A DNA stretch of 64,000 bases, taken from contig NZ_JAQZAM010000013.1 in NCBI RefSeq assembly GCF_028737215.1, positions 62,001 to 126,000 on the forward strand. The letters run 5' to 3'. A program made the translations under genes and the position numbers. Positions 58,273 to 64,000 of this stretch are shown piece by piece. The stretch comes from Actinomycetospora chibensis (GTDB taxonomy: Bacteria; Actinomycetota; Actinomycetes; Mycobacteriales; Pseudonocardiaceae). Under the pieces are notes generated by a model, which saw only the letters and a program-made list of their open reading frames with translations, searched no databases and was not told where the DNA came from. Positions within the stretch are counted from its first letter, which is position 1. Each line of letters begins with the position of its first letter.

Positions 58273-58935
58273 ATGAGCACCATCGACGAGCAGTCCACCG
58301 CGGCGCACGCGGCCCCGGACACCGGAGCCGAAGCGGCGGCCGCGGCGGGCGCCAACCCGGCGCTGGTCGGCGTCCCGACCTTCGTGATCGGCTCGGTGGC
58401 CCTCGGGCTCTACCTGGTCGGCTTCACCGGAGCGTCGAGCACCGCACTGGTGGGCATGCTCCCGATCCTGTTCATGTGCACCGGGATCGGGCAGCTGGTG
58501 GCCACGGTCTGGTCGGTGCGCATCGGGGCCGGGGCACCGGCGGCCATCTTCGGCATCTTCACCGGGTTCTGGCTGAGCTTCGCCCTCCTGGCGACCTCGC
58601 TGGGTCAGGACTGGTTCGGGCCGACCTCCACCGACACCGCCGTCGCCACGGGCGCCCAGGAGACCTTCCTGCTCACCTGGCTGATCGGCATCGTCATCCT
58701 CACGGTGGCCTCGCTGCGCCTGCCCGCCGCGTTCACCGTGCTGTTCGTCCTCATCGACGCGGCGCTGCTGCTGGTGCTGCTGGGGACCTCGAGCGGCTCG
58801 ACGGGCCTGCTGTTCGTCGGCGGCATCGTGGTGTTCGCCTTCGCCCTGGTCGGCGTCTACCTGTTCTTCGACGCCCTCGGGCAGGCGACCGGCGGGAAGC
58901 CGATGCCGATGGGCAAGGCCCTGATCGGCGGCTGA
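58273..58935 (+). CDS. GPR1/FUN34/YaaH-family (SatP-like) acetate/succinate transporter
   Basis: 220 residues with six membrane spans. The family signature NPALVGVPTFVIGSVALGL at residues 28-46 is the known NPAPLGL-type motif. A GAAGGAG site precedes the ATG at 58273. Members take up acetate or succinate with protons. It faces the dnaE2 gene. Confidence 0.87.
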   Translation: MSTIDEQSTAAHAAPDTGAEAAAAAGANPALVGVPTFVIGSVALGLYLVGFTGASSTALVGMLPILFMCTGIGQLVATVWSVRIGAGAPAAIFGIFTGFWLSFALLATSLGQDWFGPTSTDTAVATGAQETFLLTWLIGIVILTVASLRLPAAFTVLFVLIDAALLLVLLGTSSGSTGLLFVGGIVVFAFALVGVYLFFDALGQATGGKPMPMGKALIGG

Positions 58936-59019
58936 CCGACCCGCGCACCCACGCACCGCGAGGGGCGCCCCGGACCGTCGGCGACGGCGTCGGGGCGTCC
59001 CTCGTCCTGAGTGCGGGGC

Positions 59020-62000
59020 TCACCGGAAGTCCCGGGAGCTCGAGGGCACGCGGAGCTCGAGGCGTTCGATGCGGTCGGCGACGAGGTTGACCACGGTCGG
59101 CGCGTCGTGGGCGCGCTCGACCCGGCCACGGATCACGAGCGCCGCGCTGGTGCGGGCCACCACCCGGTGGCGCGCCCAGAGCCCCTCCGAGCAGACCACG
59201 TTGAGCATGCCGGTCTCGTCCTCGAGGTTGAGGAACGTCGTGCCGCCCGCGGTCGCGGGGCGCTGGCGGTGGGTGACCACCCCACCGACCTCGATGCGCT
59301 CGCCCTCGGGCACGCGGGCGACCGCGCCGACCGAGTAGGCGCCGCGCTCGTCGAGCGCGTTCCGCAGGTGGGTCACCGGGTGGCTGTCGGGCGTGAGGCC
59401 GGTGGCCCAGACGTCGGCGACGGTGAGCTCCACCGCGCTCATCCCCGGCAGCGCCGGCGCCTCGAGACCCACGGCGGTGCCGGGCAGGCGGTCGTGGCGC
59501 ACGCCGTCGCGCACCACCCCGACCCCGGCGGCCGCCGCGCCTGCCGCCCACAGCGCCTCGCGGCGCTCGAGCCCGAAGCAGCGCAGCGCCCCCGCGGTGG
59601 CCAGCGCCTCGACCTGTGCGGTGGGCAGCTCGGCGCGGCGCGCGAGGTCCGCGACGTCCCGGTAGGCGCCCTCCCGTTCCCGTTCCGCCACGATCCGGGC
59701 GGCCACCTCGTCCCCCATCCCGCGCACCCCGGCGAGACCGAGCCGCACCGCGACCCCGCCGGTGCTGTCCGGGTGCGGCTCCAGGCCCGAGGTGTCCGCG
59801 GAGACCAGGACGTCGGGGCCGAGCACGACCACCCCGTGGCGGCGGGCGTCGGCGGTGAGCGACTGGGGCGAGTAGAAGCCCATCGGCTGGGCGCGCAGCA
59901 GCGCCGCGCAGAAGGCGGCCGGGTAGTAGAACTTGTACCAGGCGCTGACGTAGACCAGCGACGCGAAGCTGATCGAGTGGCTCTCCGGGAAGCCGAAGTT
60001 GGCGAACGCCCTGGTCTTGCCGAAGATCGTGTCCGCGAGGTCCCCGGTGATCCCGTTGGCGGCCATCCCCTCGTAGAACCGCTCGCGCATCCGCTCGATC
60101 CGCTCGCTCGAGCGCTTGGCCGACAATGCGCGCCGCAGCTCGTCGGCCTCGGCGGCGGAGAAGCCCGCGACGTCCACCGCGAGCTGCATGAGCTGCTCCT
60201 GGAACAGCGGCACCCCGAGCGTCTTCTCCAGGGCCGGCTCGCAGAGCGGGTGGTCGTAGACGACGCGCTCCAGGCCGTTGCGCCGCCGGATGTAGGGGTG
60301 CACCGAACCGCCCTGGATGGGCCCGGGACGGATGAGCGCGACCTCGACCACCAGGTCGTAGAACTCCCGTGGCCGCAGCCGCGGCAGCGTTGCCATCTGC
60401 GCCCGGGACTCGACCTGGAACACGCCCACCGAGTCGCCCTCGGCGAGCATCGCGAAGACCTTCTCGTCCGTGGCCTGCAGCTCGTGCAGCTTCACGCGGA
60501 CGTCGTGGTGCTCGGCGACGAGGTCGGCGGCGTAGTGCAGCACCGAGAGCATCCCCAGGCCCAGCAGGTCGATCTTGACCAGCCCGACCGCCGCCGCGTC
60601 GTCCTTGTCCCACTGGATGACGCTGCGCCCCGGCATCCGTCCCCACTCCACGGGCACCACCTGGTCGACCGGGCGATCGCAGATGACCATGCCGCCGGAG
60701 TGGATCCCCAGGTGGCGGGGGAAGCCCGCGATCTGCTCGGCGAGGGAGGCGACCGCCGCCGGCATCTCGGGCACCTGCCCCGCCAGCGCTGCGCCCGCAC
60801 CTCCGGCCGACGGCCCCCACCGGTCGATCTGCTTGCTCCACGCGTCCTGCTGGCCCTGGGCGAAGCCCAGCGCGCGGGCGGCGTCGCGCACCGCCGAGCG
60901 CGGCCGGTAGGTGATGACGTTGGCGACCTGCGCCGCGCGGTCGCGCCCGTAGCGGGCGTAGACGTACTGGATGGCCTCCTCACGGCGGTCGGACTCGATG
61001 TCGAGGTCGATGTCGGGATAGCCGTCGCGCTCCGGGGAGAGGAACCGCTCGAACAGCAGGTTCATCTCGACGGCATCGACGTGGGTGATGCCCAGCGCGA
61101 AGCACACCGCCGAGTTCGCGGCCGACCCCCGACCCTGACAGTAGATGTCATGATCGGAGCAGTACTTCACGATGTCGGCGACGATGAGGAAGTAGCCGGG
61201 GAAGCCCTGCGTCTCGATGACCCCGAGCTCGTGCTCGATCACCTCGAACGCCCGCGGCGAGCGCATCCGGTCGCCATAGCGCAGCGCGGCCCCCATCCAC
61301 GTCAGCCGGCGCAGCCAGCTCGCCTCGGTCTCGCCCTCGGGCACCGCGAACGGGGGCAGCTCGGGCGCCAGCAGGTCGAGGGAGAACGCGCACTCGCGAC
61401 CCAGCTCCGCGGCGCGGGCGACGGCCTGCGGGTGGCGGGCGAAGCGCTCGGCCATCTCCGCGCCGGAGCGCAGGTGGGCAGGCCCCGGCGGCAGCCAGCC
61501 CTCGGCGTCGTCGAGGCTGCGCCGCGCCCGCACCGCCGCCAGCGCGGCTGCGAGCCGGGCACGGTCGGGGGTGGCGTAGTGCGCGCCGGTGGTGGCCACC
61601 GTGCGCAGGCCGCGCCCCCGATCGGCCCCCGCGGCGAGCCCCGCCAGCGCCGCGTTGCGCTCGGTGTCGTCCGGGAGGCCCTGGTCGGTGAGCTCGACCG
61701 CGATGTTCTCGGCGCCGAACAGGGCGACGAGACGGTCGAGCTCGCGGGCGGCGCCGAGCGCCCCCTCCGCGGCCAGCGCCCGGCGCACCGATCCCTTGCG
61801 GCACCCCGTCAGCACCTGGACGTGCCCGCCGAGCGTCGCCGCGACCCGCTCGGCGTCGTAGACCGGGCGCCCCTTCTCTCCGTGGGTGTGCATCTGCCCC
61901 TCGGTGATCGCCCGCGAGATCGCCCGGTAGCCGTCGGGGTCGCGGGCCAGGACCAGCAGGTGGTCGCCCTCGGGATCGGGCACGCCGTTCTGCGGCGCGG

Positions 62001-62598
62001 ACAGGCCCAGCGAGAGCTCGGCGCCGTAGACCGTCGGCACCCCCAGCTCCTGCGCGGCCTCGGCGAAACGGACCACGCCGTACATGCCGTCGTGATCGGT
62101 GAGCGCGATCGCCTCCAGCCCCAGCCGTGCGGCCTCCTCCACCAGCTCCTCGGGGTGCGACGCGCCGTCGAGGAAGCTGAAGTTGGAGTGCGCGTGCAGC
62201 TCGGCGTAGGGGACGGTGAGACCCGTCGGGCGCGCCCCCGCCGGCGACCGGTAGGGCGTGCGGTGCCGCGACCACGCCGGGCTGTCGCCCCCGTCGCCCG
62301 GGAAGTGCTCCTCGCGCGGCGGGCGGAGCGTGCCCGGCCCGTCGATCCGCTCGCTGTCGTCGAAGGCCAGGGGATCGCGGACCCAGCCGTCCTCCGGCCC
62401 GTCGTCCGGCGGCCAGGGGCCGAGGCGCCCCTCGTGCGGCTCGCCGTCCCTCCTGGCCGGGCTCCGCTTCGCCGCGTCGCCCAGGATCGCCTGGCGCGTC
62501 CCGTTGCCCCGCCCCTGCAGACTGGGCCCGTCGGAGGGGCGCCCCGACAGCAGGCGCTCCATCTCCGACCAGCTCACCGGCGGGTTGCCCCACCCCAT
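59020..62598 (-). CDS. dnaE2: Error-prone DNA polymerase III alpha subunit (DnaE2)
   Basis: 1192 residues. It begins MGWGNPPVSWSEMERLL, the usual DnaE2 start, with GGAGG five bases before the ATG at 62598. A PHP domain (YAELHAHSNFSFLDG) follows, then the C-family palm with the catalytic Asp residues in YPDIDLDIESDRREE, finger regions (GIHSGGMVICDRPV) and a C-terminal OB fold. It performs translesion synthesis after DNA damage with ImuB and ImuA'. A perfect LexA box lies 19 bases upstream, so it is part of the SOS response. Confidence 0.96.
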   Translation of the reverse strand: MGWGNPPVSWSEMERLLSGRPSDGPSLQGRGNGTRQAILGDAAKRSPARRDGEPHEGRLGPWPPDDGPEDGWVRDPLAFDDSERIDGPGTLRPPREEHFPGDGGDSPAWSRHRTPYRSPAGARPTGLTVPYAELHAHSNFSFLDGASHPEELVEEAARLGLEAIALTDHDGMYGVVRFAEAAQELGVPTVYGAELSLGLSAPQNGVPDPEGDHLLVLARDPDGYRAISRAITEGQMHTHGEKGRPVYDAERVAATLGGHVQVLTGCRKGSVRRALAAEGALGAARELDRLVALFGAENIAVELTDQGLPDDTERNAALAGLAAGADRGRGLRTVATTGAHYATPDRARLAAALAAVRARRSLDDAEGWLPPGPAHLRSGAEMAERFARHPQAVARAAELGRECAFSLDLLAPELPPFAVPEGETEASWLRRLTWMGAALRYGDRMRSPRAFEVIEHELGVIETQGFPGYFLIVADIVKYCSDHDIYCQGRGSAANSAVCFALGITHVDAVEMNLLFERFLSPERDGYPDIDLDIESDRREEAIQYVYARYGRDRAAQVANVITYRPRSAVRDAARALGFAQGQQDAWSKQIDRWGPSAGGAGAALAGQVPEMPAAVASLAEQIAGFPRHLGIHSGGMVICDRPVDQVVPVEWGRMPGRSVIQWDKDDAAAVGLVKIDLLGLGMLSVLHYAADLVAEHHDVRVKLHELQATDEKVFAMLAEGDSVGVFQVESRAQMATLPRLRPREFYDLVVEVALIRPGPIQGGSVHPYIRRRNGLERVVYDHPLCEPALEKTLGVPLFQEQLMQLAVDVAGFSAAEADELRRALSAKRSSERIERMRERFYEGMAANGITGDLADTIFGKTRAFANFGFPESHSISFASLVYVSAWYKFYYPAAFCAALLRAQPMGFYSPQSLTADARRHGVVVLGPDVLVSADTSGLEPHPDSTGGVAVRLGLAGVRGMGDEVAARIVAEREREGAYRDVADLARRAELPTAQVEALATAGALRCFGLERREALWAAGAAAAGVGVVRDGVRHDRLPGTAVGLEAPALPGMSAVELTVADVWATGLTPDSHPVTHLRNALDERGAYSVGAVARVPEGERIEVGGVVTHRQRPATAGGTTFLNLEDETGMLNVVCSEGLWARHRVVARTSAALVIRGRVERAHDAPTVVNLVADRIERLELRVPSSSRDFR

Positions 62599-62616
62599 CC
62601 GCGCCTCCGACGTCGT

Positions 62617-62632
62617 TCGAACACGTGTTCGA
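62617..62632. promoter_or_regulatory. LexA (SOS) box upstream of dnaE2
   Basis: TCGAACACGTGTTCGA, a full match to the mycobacterial consensus TCGAAC-N4-GTTCGA and symmetrical over all 16 bases. A TAGTCT box lies next to it at 62636-62641 on the minus strand, so LexA would cover the promoter. Confidence 0.93.
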
Positions 62633-62705
62633 CAGACTAGTCGACGAGTCCGACACACGGGACACGAACGACGAGATCGGTGCTCCGCGCCGGGGAGGCG
62701 TGCGA

Positions 62706-63089
62706 TCAGTGCGCGGGCACGTCCTCGTCGAAACGTGCGCGAGCGCGCTCGATCTCCGGCATGTGCTCCGCCGCCCACGCCAGGAGGACGTCGACCGGGT
62801 GCCGCAACGTCTTGCCCAGGGGCGTGATCCGGTACTCGACGGCGACGGGACGCGAACTGACGACGACCCGTTCGACGACGCCGTTGCGCTCGAGGCGTCG
62901 CAAGGTGGCCGTGAGCGACTTCTGGGTCACGGCCGGGATCGCGCGGCGGAGGTCGTTGAACCGGCACGGGCGTTCGCAGAGCTCGTTCAGCACGGCCAGC
63001 GACCACTTGTCGAGCACCTGGTCGAGCAGCTCCCGGTGCGGCGCGAGGATGACGATCCCCTCGTAGGGGGCGTTCGGGGTATCCGGCAT
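62706..63089 (-). CDS. HxlR-family transcriptional regulator
   Basis: 127 residues, the usual size. The winged helix-turn-helix is complete: DKWSLAVLNELCERPCRFNDLRR, then TQKSLTATLRRLERNGVVER and EYRITPLGKTLRH. Members bind operator dyads and respond to redox or small molecules. The ATG at 63089 is divergent from ridA across an 81-base gap holding inverted repeats. It ends 107 bases upstream of the dnaE2 start on the same strand. Confidence 0.92.
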   Translation of the reverse strand: MPDTPNAPYEGIVILAPHRELLDQVLDKWSLAVLNELCERPCRFNDLRRAIPAVTQKSLTATLRRLERNGVVERVVVSSRPVAVEYRITPLGKTLRHPVDVLLAWAAEHMPEIERARARFDEDVPAH

Positions 63090-63092
63090 GAC

Positions 63093-63133
63093 ACCTGGTC
63101 TCGTTGAAGTGTCCTGGAGGAACCAGGTATCCA
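63093..63133. promoter_or_regulatory. hxlR/ridA promoter and operator
   Basis: ACCTGGT (63093-63099) and ACCAGGT (63122-63128) are inverted repeats 22 bases apart. Between them TTGAAG (63104-63109) and, 18 bases later, TATCCA (63128-63133) form a promoter for ridA. GGTATCC recurs three times around the gap. HxlR is the likely binder. Confidence 0.55.
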
Positions 63134-63170
63134 CGGTATCCCAGTGCCGCTCCCCCTCCAGGAGGATCCC

Positions 63171-63581
63171 GTGACCGTCGTGCGCTTCACCCCCGAGGGC
63201 CTGATGCAGCCCACCCCGTACGCCCACGTCGCCGTCGGGACCGGGACCCGTCAGGTCCACGTCGCCGGCCAGATCGCCCGCCGCGCGGACGCCACGCCGG
63301 TCGCGCCGGACGACCTCACCGGACAGGTCGCCCAGGCGCTGCGCAACACGGCGGCAGGCCTCGCCGGCGCGGGCGCGACGTTCGACGACGTCGTGCGGCT
63401 GACCTTCTACGTCGTCGGCTGGGCACCGGAGAAGATCGCCGCCTTCATGACGGGCGTCGACCGCGTCGCCGAGGAGATCGGGCTCCCGACGCCGATGCCT
63501 CCGGCTTCGCTCATCGGCGTGGACCACCTGTTCGAGCCCGACGTGCTCGTCGAGGTCGAGGCCACGGCCGTCCTCGACTGA
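63171..63581 (+). CDS. RidA-family protein without the conserved arginine
   Basis: 136 residues. The YjgF/RidA fold is seen in QVHVAGQIARR, LRNTAAGLAGAGATFDDVVRLTFYVV and a closing VEVEATAVL. In enamine-deaminase members the last part reads PARSCVEV; here it is PASLIGVD, so the key Arg is replaced. It probably belongs to one of the other Rid subgroups. The GTG at 63171 has CAGGAGG six bases before it. It is controlled with the divergent hxlR gene. Confidence 0.86.
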   Translation: MTVVRFTPEGLMQPTPYAHVAVGTGTRQVHVAGQIARRADATPVAPDDLTGQVAQALRNTAAGLAGAGATFDDVVRLTFYVVGWAPEKIAAFMTGVDRVAEEIGLPTPMPPASLIGVDHLFEPDVLVEVEATAVLD

Positions 63582-63593
63582 GCGGGGCCCTGC

Positions 63594-64000
63594 TCAGTCG
63601 TAGATCCCCTCCACCGCCCAGCGCTCGTCGCGGTGGACGAGCAGCAGCGCACGTCCCACCGCGTCGGCGCCGGACGCCACCGGGTCGGGCGCGAGGTCGG
63701 CGGCCGGGTCGGGCTCGGGGTCGCGACCGGCGGCGATCTCGTCGGCGTCGGTGGCGCACACGACCTGGATGCGCACGCTGCCCCCGGGCGCGGACCGTGG
63801 GTCCCACCAGCGGCCGGGATCGGGCCACGGGCCGCCCCAGGCCCGGACCGGCGCGGTGGGCGCCGCCGAGTCGGCGCCGAGGGCCACGTGCGCGGGCGGC
63901 GCCGAGAGACGACCACGGGTGGCCCGGCGCACCGGGGCGCCGTCGGCGTCGAGCACCCGCGCCGGCAGCGGCTCGGGCGGCACCCGGGCCGGCGACGGAG
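63594..64000 (-). CDS. imuB: DNA polymerase Y-family accessory protein ImuB, C-terminal part
   Basis: Only the last 135 residues are present; the gene continues past the right edge. The end is typical of ImuB: EPLPARVLDADG, then SAPPAHVALG, VRAWGGPWPDPGRWWDP and a final VEGIYD. ImuB links DnaE2 to the beta clamp in mutagenic repair. In many actinobacteria imuB is directly followed by dnaE2; here ridA and hxlR lie between. The catalytic part of the Y-family fold, normally inactive in ImuB, is outside the window. Confidence 0.8.
   Translation of the reverse strand, partial: PSPARVPPEPLPARVLDADGAPVRRATRGRLSAPPAHVALGADSAAPTAPVRAWGGPWPDPGRWWDPRSAPGGSVRIQVVCATDADEIAAGRDPEPDPAADLAPDPVASGADAVGRALLLVHRDERWAVEGIYD

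Noticed and set aside
59011-62640. Very long plus-strand reading frame opposite dnaE2 (about 1,200 codons)
   Set aside because: It is antisense to an intact dnaE2, is rich in Arg/His/Gly/Val as expected from reverse frames of GC-rich genes, and matches no family.
62640-63006. Upstream extension of dnaE2 by more than 100 codons
   Set aside because: It crosses the LexA box and the hxlR gene in another frame; DnaE2 proteins begin at the MGWGNPP start, which has its own GGAGG site.

Overview
The window is a GC-rich chromosomal segment of an actinobacterium. GTG starts are frequent, adjacent genes often share an ATGA- or GTGA-type overlap, and several genes look leaderless (a TANNNT box 6 to 9 bases before the start codon). 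A LexA box of the mycobacterial form TCGAAC-N4-GTTCGA precedes dnaE2, and the core gene content glmU-prs / rplY-pth / ispE-ksgA-rpfB-tatD-metG matches the mycobacterial neighbourhood. A member of the Pseudonocardiaceae (Pseudonocardia- or Actinomycetospora-like) is the best guess; that is inference, since no rRNA gene is present.

Layout. (1) 1-16,522: a cell-surface polysaccharide locus. A minus-strand run makes a modified nucleotide sugar (two NovU-type C-methyltransferases, a 3,5-epimerase-like protein on the plus strand, a CDP-glucose-pyrophosphorylase-like nucleotidyltransferase, a PIG-L deacetylase, an SDR reductase) beside a priming sugar-phosphate transferase. Next come two membrane-anchored polysaccharide-lyase-like paralogues around tRNA-Gln and a Wzx-type flippase, then a GT2 glycosyltransferase, an ATP-grasp ligase, an MHS-type transporter and a PAP2 phosphatase. 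(2) 16,686-33,789: housekeeping genes. A GGDEF protein precedes glmU-prs; rplY-pth follow; then CPBP protease, ABC-F, ispE, ksgA, rpfB, tatD, metG and upp. (3) 33,801-45,297: a dehalogenase-like hydrolase, an uncharacterised internally duplicated acidic protein, a coiled-coil protein, a D-Ala-D-Ala carboxypeptidase, an acyl-CoA ligase, a Baeyer-Villiger-type monooxygenase with an HSL esterase opposite a PucR regulator, and a BrkB membrane protein. (4) 45,395-50,619: a tightly overlapped operon of CofG, a CofH-like protein that has lost its radical-SAM cysteines, and a second monooxygenase, facing a frameshifted MFS gene. (5) 50,686-58,935: TetR/GNAT pair with a perfect operator, DoxX, AI-2E-type permease, icd, DUF3017-folD, a YdcZ-type transporter, a small membrane protein and an acetate-uptake-type transporter. 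(6) 58,936-64,000: the dnaE2 / imuB mutagenic-repair genes, separated by a divergent hxlR/ridA pair.

The most unusual items are the cofG / cysteine-poor cofH / monooxygenase operon, the surface-polymer locus with duplicated lyase-like anchored proteins and 12-bp tandem repeats, the interrupted imuB-dnaE2 cassette, two genes each broken by one base (21,022-21,632 and 49,446-50,619), and a 22-bp perfect palindrome in the rplY leader.
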